64,000 nucleotides of DNA from JAPKZH01 sp963715635 (GTDB lineage: Bacteria > Acidobacteriota > Aminicenantia > Aminicenantales > UBA4085): positions 1,054,001-1,118,000 of the forward strand of contig OY970261.1 of NCBI GenBank assembly GCA_963715635.1, given 5' to 3'. Under the pieces are notes generated by a model that was not told where the DNA came from, did not search any database, and saw nothing but the letters and a program-made list of their open reading frames with translations. The position numbers were made by a program, and so were the translations under genes. This document shows positions 17,097 to 25,011 of this stretch, piece after piece; the stretch's first letter is position 1, and the number at the start of each line of letters is the position of its first letter.

Positions 17097-17636
17097 ATGG
17101 GATTGCGGGCCGTGAGCCCGATTGCTCATTCCGGAATCGGGCTGCTCGGCTGGCAGCTGACGGCCTCCCGCAAAAATTTCAAAACGCTTTTTCTGTTCTT
17201 GTTTGTCGCAAATCTGCCGGACATTGATTTTCTGCTGTATCTTCTCTTCCGGACACGCAGGTGGCATATCCACCAATACTTTACCCACAACATCTTCTTC
17301 GTGGTGATCGCCGCAGCGCTCCTGTCCCTGTTTCTCAAAGCCGGAAAGGACCGGGTGGGGCTCATCCTGGTCGGAGGGTTCCATCTCGTCCAGGATATCT
17401 TCGTTCTTGACCGCGGCTGGCTAAAGGGTATCAGGCTTTTCTATCCGCTGTCTTCCAAATTTTTCAACGTCGGCTTTTTCCCCAATCTCCAACGCGGCAG
17501 CCTTTGGCATATGCTTTCCCTTAGGAATATCAGCGTCCTCGCGCTGGAAACTCTCGTGTTTATCGTTCCCATCATCGTCATATTTTGGAAAAAGCTGGGG
17601 CAGGAGTCCAGCCGTCGTGACTTCTGGACGATCTAA
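17097..17636 (+). CDS. YdjM/DUF457-type membrane protein, putative metal-dependent hydrolase
   Basis: 179 residues with about four membrane segments. It begins SPIAHSGIG, has NLPDIDFLLYL and then HIHQYFTHN, the pattern of His and Asp residues seen in the YdjM/LexA-regulated membrane-bound metal-dependent hydrolase family (PIxHxxxG, PDxD, HRxxTHS). Further segments are VVIAAALLSLFL, LILVGGFHLVQDIFVL and VLALETLVFIVPIIVIFW. Biochemical role in the family is not established. The start is uncertain: ATG 17097 or GTG 17112, which would begin right before SPIAH. It stands alone downstream of a family 1 repeat. Confidence 0.7.
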   Translation: MGLRAVSPIAHSGIGLLGWQLTASRKNFKTLFLFLFVANLPDIDFLLYLLFRTRRWHIHQYFTHNIFFVVIAAALLSLFLKAGKDRVGLILVGGFHLVQDIFVLDRGWLKGIRLFYPLSSKFFNVGFFPNLQRGSLWHMLSLRNISVLALETLVFIVPIIVIFWKKLGQESSRRDFWTI

Positions 17637-17742
17637 GGACGACGGCGGACTTTTTAAATCTAAAGTCTTTTCTCATGCTTGTCTTTTCTTCCCTAAACTT
17701 TCTCAAACGAGGAAGCATCTCCATTTCCTTAAAAAAGTTTAT

Positions 17743-17914
17743 GATGGGTGGCGCGGATGTTGCCCCGCGACGCCCGAAGCGCCTAAGTGGTGGATCAAAG
17801 AAAGCATGATTGAATATTTCCTTTGACGATATTAAACCCCCTGCCCCCTTGACCAATCAAGGGGGATTTAAAAAGTCGGAGGGCGTTAGGGGCACGTCCG
17901 TGACAGGACCCATC
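17743..17914 (+). repeat. Family 3 inverted-repeat element, copy 1 (diverged)
   Basis: About 172 bp with termini GATGGGT (17743-17749) and ACCCATC (17908-17914). The left part GGGTGGCGCGGATGTTGCC resembles GGGTGGCGCCGATCGGGG of the 54083 copy, and the right end GTGACAGGACCC resembles GCGACAGGACCC there. It contains a perfect 9-bp stem (17844-17852/17857-17865, loop CCAA). It fills the gap 17637-17959, in which no gene is seen. Confidence 0.6.
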
Positions 17915-17959
17915 GAACCTTTTACGGAAATGGAGATGCTAACCTAAAACTCGCTCTTT

Positions 17960-17988
17960 TTGACAACCCGGAAGCCGTGTGTTATATA
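17960..17988 (+). promoter_or_regulatory. Consensus-like sigma70 promoter of the M1 peptidase gene
   Basis: TTGACA (17960-17965), 17-nt spacer, TATATA (17983-17988). Predicted start near 17995, only about 15 nt before the ATG at 18010; this excludes the upstream in-frame ATG at 17977 as the translation start. Confidence 0.6.
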
Positions 17989-18009
17989 GTTCGAAACAGG
18001 AGGGCCCTC

Positions 18010-19959
18010 ATGAAAAAAGTCGTCCCCGGGATCCTCATTTTATTGATGGTCTTGAGTTCTCAGCTGTTTGCCGCCCTGAGCAAACACATCGTCAACTATG
18101 ACATCAAGGCGACGCTTGTTCCGAACGAAAAGACGGTAAAGGGACAGGAAATCCTGACTTGGTTGAACAATTCCAATGTGCCTATTTCCGAGCTTCAATT
18201 CCATCTCTATTTAAACGCCTTTAAAAATAGCCTGTCGACGATGATGAAGGAAAGCGGAGGCCCGCCGCCGGGCAGGACGCCCGCCCAAGAAGAGTGGGGC
18301 TCGATCACGGTCCACAAGATCCAGATCCAGGACGGAGCGGACCTGACTCCGACCTTGACCTATATTCAACCGGATGACCAGAACTCCGATGACCAGACGG
18401 TCATGAAGGTAACCTTGCCGGCACCGTTGAAGCCCCAGGAGAAAATCGCCCTGACGATCGATTTCACCTCCAAGCTGCCCAAAGTGAGCAGGCGCTCCGG
18501 ATATTCCGGCGATTTTTTCATGGTTGCCCAATGGTTCCCCAAGATCGGCGTCCTGTGGAACGGGACCTGGAACTGCCATCAATACCACAGCAACTCGGAA
18601 TTTTTTGCCGATTACGGCGTTTTTAAAGTGGAAATCACAGCTCCGGAAAAATTTGTCGTCGGTGCGACTGGAAAACGCATTGCCGAAAAGAAAACCCCGG
18701 ACGGAAAGCGGAGCTACACGTATTACCAGGAAGATGTTCATGAATTTGCCTGGACGGCCTGTCCGGATTTTGTCGAATTTAAAGAGAAGTTTAAGCTGGA
18801 CAACCCGAGCGTGGAGACCGAGATGATCCTGCTCGTCCACCGTGCCCACCTCAAGCAGAAAGACCGGTACCTGCAGGCCCTTAAAAACGGCATCGAATTT
18901 TACAGCCAAAACTATGGGCCCTATCCCTACGAAACAATTACCCTTGTCGACCCGGCTCCCGGCGCTATGGCGGCCGGAGGCATGGAATACCCGACGCTGT
19001 TCACATCCATGACCACGAGCTGGATGCCGAAGGGCGTCCACATGCCGGAAATGGTCACGATCCATGAATTCGGCCACGGCTACTGGTACGGTATCGTCGG
19101 GTCGAACGAGTTTGAAGAAGCCTGGCTGGATGAAGGGATCAATTCGTACTCTGAAGTCAAGGCGATGAGCAAGTATTATGGTTTGGATAACTCAATGATT
19201 GATTTCGGAGGCCTCAAGATCGGCGACCAAGCCTACCAAAGGATCATGGTCATCGGGTCGGGGAAAATGGACCCTATCGTCAAGAATTCCTGGGAATACG
19301 TGAGCGGAGGGAGCTACAGCTTGAATGTTTATGCCAAGGCCGCGCTGATGCTTTTAACCCTCGAGAAATGGCTTGGAGAGGACGTGATGGCCAAGATCAT
19401 GAAGACCTATTATGAACGATGGAAATTCCGCCATCCCCGGTCTGAGGATTTTGTCCAGGTCGCCGAAGAGGTCAGCGGCCAGGACCTGAAATGGTTTTTT
19501 GACCAGGTTCTCCACAGCCCGGACAAGCTCGATTATGGGATTGGTTCGTTGGATTCCAAAGAAGTGAAAGCGCCGCAAGGAATTTTTCCGGGAAAAACGC
19601 AAGATGCCAAAGGTCAAGGCGAGAAATCTGGGAAAAAAGCCGTCAACAAAATCTATCGCAATGAAGTCGTCGCTGTCCGATACGGCGACTGGATTTTCCC
19701 CCAGGAGATCCGGATCGTCTTCGAAAACGGCGAGACGATTTGTGAGATTTGGGACGGCAAGGACAGGTGGAAGCGCTTTATTTATACCAAACCCGTGCGG
19801 CTTTCTTATGCCCAAGTGGACCCCGACCGGAAAATGGTCCTCGACGTGAATTACACAAACAACTCCAAGGTTCTGGAGCCGAAGAAGGCACCCATTTTGA
19901 AATATGCCCTGGGCTTCATGACGGTCTTCCAGTCCATTCTCTCTTTCATATCGTTGTAG
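18010..19959 (+). CDS. Secreted M1-family zinc metallopeptidase
   Basis: 649 residues, signal peptide GILILLMVLSSQLFAAL. The gluzincin site is complete: HEFGH (H352, E353, H356) and, 18 residues after the last His, E375 in EEAWLDEG; the spacing HExxH-x18-E is that of M1. The exopeptidase-type motif GGMEYPTLF (GxMEN in canonical aminopeptidases) precedes it, with Y for N. It is shorter than classic aminopeptidase N and lacks the long helical C-domain, resembling periplasmic M1 homologues. AGGAGGGCCCTC precedes ATG 18010. The next gene starts 14 bp after its stop, so the two form an operon. Confidence 0.88.
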   Translation: MKKVVPGILILLMVLSSQLFAALSKHIVNYDIKATLVPNEKTVKGQEILTWLNNSNVPISELQFHLYLNAFKNSLSTMMKESGGPPPGRTPAQEEWGSITVHKIQIQDGADLTPTLTYIQPDDQNSDDQTVMKVTLPAPLKPQEKIALTIDFTSKLPKVSRRSGYSGDFFMVAQWFPKIGVLWNGTWNCHQYHSNSEFFADYGVFKVEITAPEKFVVGATGKRIAEKKTPDGKRSYTYYQEDVHEFAWTACPDFVEFKEKFKLDNPSVETEMILLVHRAHLKQKDRYLQALKNGIEFYSQNYGPYPYETITLVDPAPGAMAAGGMEYPTLFTSMTTSWMPKGVHMPEMVTIHEFGHGYWYGIVGSNEFEEAWLDEGINSYSEVKAMSKYYGLDNSMIDFGGLKIGDQAYQRIMVIGSGKMDPIVKNSWEYVSGGSYSLNVYAKAALMLLTLEKWLGEDVMAKIMKTYYERWKFRHPRSEDFVQVAEEVSGQDLKWFFDQVLHSPDKLDYGIGSLDSKEVKAPQGIFPGKTQDAKGQGEKSGKKAVNKIYRNEVVAVRYGDWIFPQEIRIVFENGETICEIWDGKDRWKRFIYTKPVRLSYAQVDPDRKMVLDVNYTNNSKVLEPKKAPILKYALGFMTVFQSILSFISL

Positions 19960-19973
19960 GCGGAGAGGGCAGC

Positions 19974-20843
19974 ATGAATATCATCAAGAGCTACAGCCAC
20001 GGGATTCAGGCGGCCACGTCCAGGCCGAAGATGGTCTTCGTCCTATGGATGGCCAATTTCGTATTTTCCTCCGTCGTCTATTTTCTTTTCTCGGCCATGC
20101 TCAAAGCGGCGTTCGGAAAAAGTTTGATGGCCTCAGACCTCCTCAAAAAGCCCAACATGGATGTTTTTCTGGAGTTCCTCACGAGTTCAGGGACCGCCCA
20201 GGGAATGCTGATCACGAGCGCCTTGATCCTCATCGTGCTGTTCTTGCTGGTCTCTATGTTTCTGAACGGCGGGATCCTGCACACGCTGATCTCTCGCCAG
20301 GACGGTGAGGGCTTTGCCCAGGTGTTTTTTGCCGGGGGCGGGAAATTTTTCGGACGATTTTTCCGCCTGACCATCTATTCCCTGATTCTCTGGGTTCCGG
20401 CCGTCCTCCTGTTTATAATCCTCAGCGGGATCCTGGGGATGATCGCCAAAAATCCGTTGAACGAGCAGGGCGCATTTTATCTAGCGTTATTGAGAATCGC
20501 CCTCGCGGTTTTCTTTGTCTTTTTCATCAAGATGATCTTGGATTATGCCAGGATAAAAATCGCTACCCAGGATGCGTGGTCCGTGTTTCGCTCTTTGTTG
20601 GAGGCGACCGCGTTCGTCGTTCGCAAGCTGGGCAAAACCTTGGTCCTTTACTATCTGCTCGGCCTGACGGGCCTGGTCGTGTTTCTGGCCTATTGGGGAA
20701 TCCGTTCGACCTTCTCGACCAGCTCTTCAACCGCCATCTGGCTCGGTTTTTTTATCGCCCAGCTTTTTATCGCCAGCCGGGGCTGGCTGAGGATCGCTTT
20801 CCAAGCGGGGCAGACGAAATTTTTTACGCTTGAATATTTTTAG
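19974..20843 (+). CDS. Multi-spanning membrane protein of unknown function
   Basis: 289 residues, not recognised. It has six or so hydrophobic segments: MVFVLWMANFVFSSVVYFLF, MLITSALILIVLFLLVSMFL, LTIYSLILWVPAVLLFIIL, FYLALLRIALAVFFVFFI, TLVLYYLLGLTGLVVFLA and IWLGFFIAQLFIAS. The layout is like glycerophosphoryl-diester or DUF975-type multi-pass proteins, but no catalytic motif is visible. ATG 19974 follows GGAGAGGGC and is 14 bp after the M1 peptidase stop, so a shared transcript is likely. The frame is open upstream to 19749, but that part overlaps the peptidase gene. Confidence 0.7.
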   Translation: MNIIKSYSHGIQAATSRPKMVFVLWMANFVFSSVVYFLFSAMLKAAFGKSLMASDLLKKPNMDVFLEFLTSSGTAQGMLITSALILIVLFLLVSMFLNGGILHTLISRQDGEGFAQVFFAGGGKFFGRFFRLTIYSLILWVPAVLLFIILSGILGMIAKNPLNEQGAFYLALLRIALAVFFVFFIKMILDYARIKIATQDAWSVFRSLLEATAFVVRKLGKTLVLYYLLGLTGLVVFLAYWGIRSTFSTSSSTAIWLGFFIAQLFIASRGWLRIAFQAGQTKFFTLEYF

Positions 20844-20870
20844 GGAAAAACGAGGCCCGATTTCGAGTTT

Positions 20871-21062
20871 TTATTTGAAACCGCTGAGGGCGCGGGCCGG
20901 CAACGTGATCAGAGCCTTGAAAAGGTCGAAGACGGCATTGACAGTAATCCCGAGCAGGCGGAAGGGAAGCAAAAATAACCAGACCAGGGGATAGAGAACG
21001 AGCGCCAGCAGCGCCACGGGCCAGCAGATGACGAGCAAGATCAACCAGAGTAAAAATTTCAT
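20871..21062 (-). CDS. Small hydrophobic membrane protein
   Basis: 63 residues. Two closely spaced hydrophobic stretches (FLLWLILLVICWPVALLALV and YPLVWLFLLPFRLLG) make it a short membrane hairpin. AGGAGG lies about 10 nt upstream of the ATG. No family recognised. A competing overlapping frame starting 10 nt earlier (MTEDEIF) has the SD directly against its ATG and a non-membrane composition, so I prefer this one. It converges with the multi-pass gene at 20843. Confidence 0.6.
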   Translation of the reverse strand: MKFLLWLILLVICWPVALLALVLYPLVWLFLLPFRLLGITVNAVFDLFKALITLPARALSGFK

Positions 21063-21185
21063 CTTCGGTCATCCTCCTCTCATGACTATTGTAAAAGCAT
21101 GATCATCCGAAAATCAACATATATATTTATAAACGAAAATGCGGCACAAAAGGTTTGCTGAGCCAACTGGAAGAAGGAGGTCCTC

Positions 21186-21680
21186 ATGACCGTGGAACGA
21201 GAACAAAATGTCTATGAGGCTTTGCAGGCACTGGGCGTACCATATACGCGCCATGAACATCCGCCTGTTTACACTGTCGAGGAGGCCGTTAAGCACTGGC
21301 AGGGGATCGCTGGCGCCCATTGCAAGAACCTCTTTGTCCGCAACAAGAAAGGCAACCGTCATTATCTGATCATCGCCGAGCATCTCAAAAAGGTCGACCT
21401 GCAGGCCTTGGCCAAAAAGCTGGGAGACGACCGGCTCAGCTTCGCTTCGGACGAGCGCTTGGCGCGCTATCTCGGGGTGCAGGCCGGCGAAGTGTCTCCG
21501 TTCGGGCTCCTTCAGGACGCACAAAAGGAGGTGGTTGTCGTTGTTGACGCCGACCTCAAGAACGAGACACTCGTCAATTTCCATCCCAACATCAACACGG
21601 TGACGATCGGTATTTCTTTTGCAGATTTTGAAAAATTCCTGGCTTGGCGCGGAAACCGGGTCGTCTATCTGGTCTTTTGA
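21186..21680 (+). CDS. YbaK/ProX-type aminoacyl-tRNA deacylase (prolyl-tRNA editing)
   Basis: 164 residues, a single stand-alone INS/YbaK domain. These proteins hydrolyse mischarged tRNA(Pro), for example Ala-tRNA(Pro), in trans. Motifs seen are YTRHEHPPVYTVEEA, the catalytic-lysine block CKNLFVRNKKG, LSFASDERLARYLG, GEVSPFGLLQD and NETLVNFHPNINTVTIGIS, all typical of the PrdX/ProXp-ala group. Strong SD (GAAGGAGG) precedes ATG 21186. The following gene starts 37 bp after its stop. Confidence 0.88.
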   Translation: MTVEREQNVYEALQALGVPYTRHEHPPVYTVEEAVKHWQGIAGAHCKNLFVRNKKGNRHYLIIAEHLKKVDLQALAKKLGDDRLSFASDERLARYLGVQAGEVSPFGLLQDAQKEVVVVVDADLKNETLVNFHPNINTVTIGISFADFEKFLAWRGNRVVYLVF

Positions 21681-21717
21681 CCAAATTGAGACGTCCCGAA
21701 AGACCCTGGAGGTGACC

Positions 21718-24069
21718 ATGCGATTGAAAGACGCATTCTTCGGCATCTCGGAAATCGATATCCCGGCCGGCGGCTATCCCGTAGAAGGGACTGTTGCCGC
21801 CGAGTTTTCAAAGTTGTTCAGGAACAGCGCCGTTGTCCAAAAAGCCGGCAGGGGTCCGTTCAGACTGAAAAAAGGAGTCTTTTCAATAGCCGTTGCCGAT
21901 GAGAAATGCGCGGACTGGCTCTTGAAATCGGGAGCAAAAATTCCGCCGGACGGCGAATGGGTCTATTTCTGCATTGACAAAAATTCAAGCGGATGCCTGC
22001 TCAGCTCCAAGCCGTATTTCCTATACGCAGCATTCCGCCGCATCGTTGAACATTTTATGGAAGAACAGATCGCGCGGTTACAGGGCCGACTTTGGGAGCC
22101 GAGCTTTTCCGTCGAGAAATCGACCTTCGACCTCTTCCTCACGCAATACGCCCGCACCCTTCGGCGGTTTGACCGCGAAGGCTATATTCGGGAATATGCC
22201 AGGCTGGGATTTACTCATATCGAGGTGAACGCTTTGGCCACGCCTTTTCCTTATGAACAAGGCGTTCCCGGCGAATTTTATCCCGATTTCTATACGTATT
22301 GTCCCGCCCTCGACCAGTTCGTGGAAAGCCGCTTGAACCAGGGGATCTATCCTAAAGAATATTTGAGGGCCAACCTGGGTCTTTTGAAAGAGAACGCACG
22401 GCTGGCTATCAAGTACGGCCTCGCTCCGGGGCTTCTCTGTTTTGAGCCACGCTCTGTTCCAGAGACCTTTTTCCAAAAATATCCTACGCTCCGGGGCGCC
22501 CGGGTGGACCATCCTTTCCGGAGCTTCAGACCTCGATATTCACTTTCGCTTGTCCATCCGGCGGCGCAAAGGCACTATATCGAGCTCATCACCAACCTGA
22601 TGAGGGAGGTGCCCGAGCTGGGGTTCATGGCCGTTTGGTCCAATGACAGCGGGTCAGGGTTCGAGCACACCAAATCGCTTTATGTCGGGCGGAACGGCGG
22701 GGCCTACATGATCCGGGAATGGAAGACGGACGATGACATCGCCAAGGCGGCTGCCCGAAACGTGGCCAATTTTCTGAGAATTCTCCGGGATGCAGCCTCA
22801 AAAATCCATCCGGGGTTCCGTGTGATCACCCGGCTGGAATCCTTTTACGGCGAGCGCCGTTTCTTATGGCCCGAGCTAAGAGATAGGGTCGATGCGGAAG
22901 TCAACTCACTGCTGGTCGCGGGCTGGGAGAACAACTATCCGCATCCCTTCTATCCAGATATCAAGGTCCTCGGCTCGGGGTATCACAACACCCTTTGGCG
23001 CAAGGAAAAGATCGTTGAGAAAGAGCTGCGGTCGCGCGGCAGCCGGAGCTATTTCTATCATTTCTTCAACGTCCACGGCAATCATGAGCCCCTGCTCGGA
23101 ATCCCCTTCCCCTGGTTGACTTGGGAAAAACTCCGGACCTGCCGGAAGCTCGGCATCCGGACGCTCGCCCATATGGGCGGGCTGCAGCCTCCGGACAAGG
23201 TTCCCTTTGCCGTCAATCAAGCGGTCTTCAAGGCTTTCCAGTTCGATGCACGCTTGGATATTGAACAAACGATCTTAAAAGTCGCGAAGACGTATGCCGG
23301 CGAAGATCAGGCTCGCGATCTGGTCCGCGGCTGGAGGCTGATCGAACAGGCCATCCGGCGTTTTGTGCCGCTGTCCCTGTATTCCGGCTTTGGGACGGTC
23401 TGGAACCGGCTGCTGGTCAGGCCGCTTGTTCCGGACATCGACCGGATTCCTGAAGAGGACAGGGCCTATTATGAAAAATTCATGGTCAGCGCGGTCCACA
23501 ACCCGAATAAAGTGGACTTGGCCAAAGACGTCCTTTTTGAATTGATTTCCAAAGAGTATGCTCGAACGGCGTATCGCCGGATCGATCAAAATGTCTGGAA
23601 ACCCCTGGATGCGGCAGTCGGACTATTCAAGAAAAAGATGGATGAGGCCAGACGCCGGCGGCAGGATCGAGCGCTGCGGGTCTTCGAAGACCAATATGGC
23701 CGGACCCGTGCTCTGCGCTGCCTCTATGAGACGCTGCGGAACACCGCCGTTTGGATCTATGCCGTTCATGAATATCAAGAAACCCGCGACGCGCAGAAGA
23801 AAAAATTTTGCCGCACGCTTCTCAAAGAGCTGATGGAGAGAGAGATTCACAACACGCGCGAGTGGATTCGCCTCTGGCGCGAGGCCTCCGTGGAATGGAT
23901 GATCGTTTCAGGTTTCGGGGAAACGCCTTTTATCTACGGAGAGAATTTTCCGGAGCTCCTGGAGAAAAAAATGGCCCTTATGAAAAAGCATAAGAATGAC
24001 GAACCCTTCATCGACCCGAATTATATGTTTCGCCTGGCTGATGACCCCACCTTAAATCAATTGGCGTAA
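21718..24069 (+). CDS. Putative TIM-barrel glycoside hydrolase-like protein, cytoplasmic
   Basis: 783 residues without signal peptide. Residues about 1-115 could be the small alpha/beta domain preceding the barrel in GH20/GH67/GH84-like enzymes (GYPVEGTVAAEFSKL). The barrel starts near 150 with YIREYARLGFTHIEVNALA and includes AIKYGLAPGLLCFEPRSV, PELGFMAVWSNDSGSGFEH and RVITRLESFYGERR. Acidic residues in the SNDSGSG strand are plausible catalytic candidates. The C-terminal 250 residues are helical. Family assignment is inferred from this layout only. Start ATG 21718 (GGAGGTGACC upstream); the longer frame from 21619 overlaps the editing gene. Confidence 0.6.
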   Translation: MRLKDAFFGISEIDIPAGGYPVEGTVAAEFSKLFRNSAVVQKAGRGPFRLKKGVFSIAVADEKCADWLLKSGAKIPPDGEWVYFCIDKNSSGCLLSSKPYFLYAAFRRIVEHFMEEQIARLQGRLWEPSFSVEKSTFDLFLTQYARTLRRFDREGYIREYARLGFTHIEVNALATPFPYEQGVPGEFYPDFYTYCPALDQFVESRLNQGIYPKEYLRANLGLLKENARLAIKYGLAPGLLCFEPRSVPETFFQKYPTLRGARVDHPFRSFRPRYSLSLVHPAAQRHYIELITNLMREVPELGFMAVWSNDSGSGFEHTKSLYVGRNGGAYMIREWKTDDDIAKAAARNVANFLRILRDAASKIHPGFRVITRLESFYGERRFLWPELRDRVDAEVNSLLVAGWENNYPHPFYPDIKVLGSGYHNTLWRKEKIVEKELRSRGSRSYFYHFFNVHGNHEPLLGIPFPWLTWEKLRTCRKLGIRTLAHMGGLQPPDKVPFAVNQAVFKAFQFDARLDIEQTILKVAKTYAGEDQARDLVRGWRLIEQAIRRFVPLSLYSGFGTVWNRLLVRPLVPDIDRIPEEDRAYYEKFMVSAVHNPNKVDLAKDVLFELISKEYARTAYRRIDQNVWKPLDAAVGLFKKKMDEARRRRQDRALRVFEDQYGRTRALRCLYETLRNTAVWIYAVHEYQETRDAQKKKFCRTLLKELMEREIHNTREWIRLWREASVEWMIVSGFGETPFIYGENFPELLEKKMALMKKHKNDEPFIDPNYMFRLADDPTLNQLA

Positions 24070-24120
24070 GCCTGTTTGACAAGGTTGACGTTGATCAGGA
24101 CGTCTCGACGGTAAAACTCA

Positions 24121-24140
24121 AATAGGGACATGTCCCTATT
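24121..24140. repeat. Perfect 20-bp palindrome
   Basis: AATAGGGACA followed by its exact complement. It lies in the 160-bp gap between convergent genes and is followed at 24152-24161 by GTACGTATCC, reminiscent of the palindrome at 52510. No T-run follows on either strand. Confidence 0.6.
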
Positions 24141-24229
24141 CTTTGAATTAGGTACGTATCCCCGATTTGTATTAATGCCTGCACCCGCTTAGAGAACTGA
24201 CGCGACGGTCCAAGTTCCGCCGGTCTCGC

Positions 24230-24938
24230 TTACCTCATTTTCAGGCTGATGCTGCCGATGCCCGCTTTGATTTCCAAGTCGATGGACACCTGGCTTTTTC
24301 CATAGGCCTCATTTGTATAAGTGTCGCCGCTTTTGGCAAAACCGGACGCGTCCACAGAGCCGATACCCCCGTCCACCCGGATCCGGGCCCCGATATTTTT
24401 TGGCAGATAAATCGTGCCGCTGCCCACCCCGCCATGGACTGACCCCTCCAGATTTTGTGTCCGATCACCCGACAGGTCAAGGGTCAGGCTGCCGACCCCC
24501 ATGTGGATTTCTATATCCTTTAGTTGGAGGCCGCTCAGGTTGAGGTCGGCTTCGCCGGCGCCCAGGTGGAGCTTCAGCTCGAGGGATCCTGTTATTGAGC
24601 TGGAGGTCCCAACGATTGCGCGTCCGCCCCAATGTGATTCCCGAAGACCTGCGCTGTTCGATGGTCAAATAGGCTTTTGAGCCGGTTTTATGGTAGCTGA
24701 CTTCGGGCTCCCAGCGCGGGACGTTGTATTTAAAGTAACCCGACATCAATGCGTCTATCGTCCCGGCCTGGATCTTGAGTTCGCCCGCGCCAAGTTTCAA
24801 ATTCAATTCCGCAGACTCCGCATTCTCAAGCGGAGTGACCACGGTCTTTTCTTTAATTTCGCCGACACGAACGCAAGCTATGCAAAACATAATGGATATA
24901 ATGAAAACAACCAACATCGCTTTCGTGGTATTGTTCAT
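24230..24938 (-). pseudogene. Toast-rack (DUF2154/LiaF-like) lipoprotein gene, frameshifted
   Basis: The 5' part (24938 to about 24590) encodes a signal with lipobox-like IAC, then ESAELNLKLGAGELKIQAGT. The 3' part, in another frame, encodes LELKLHLGAGEADLNLSGLQ and on to ISLKMR at 24230, the same repeated beta-helix-like pattern (GVGSLTLDLSG, GVGSGTIYLP). Reading across 24575-24600 needs a one-base shift to join RIP to LELKLHLG. Composition and repeat logic show both halves belong to one gene of about 235 codons. Either the gene is broken or the assembly has a one-base indel. AAGGAGG precedes ATG 24938. Function: envelope protein of the toast-rack class. Confidence 0.7.
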
Positions 24939-25011
24939 GGTTATCGTCCTCCTTCTTTATTTGATACGTGTTTATCATCGGGAAAGTTCAACATTTAGGG
25001 GAGCAGGGCCT

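Noticed and set aside
20843..20871. Bidirectional terminator between convergent genes
   Set aside because: A-run and T-run flank the gap, but the stem between them pairs poorly, so I did not list it.
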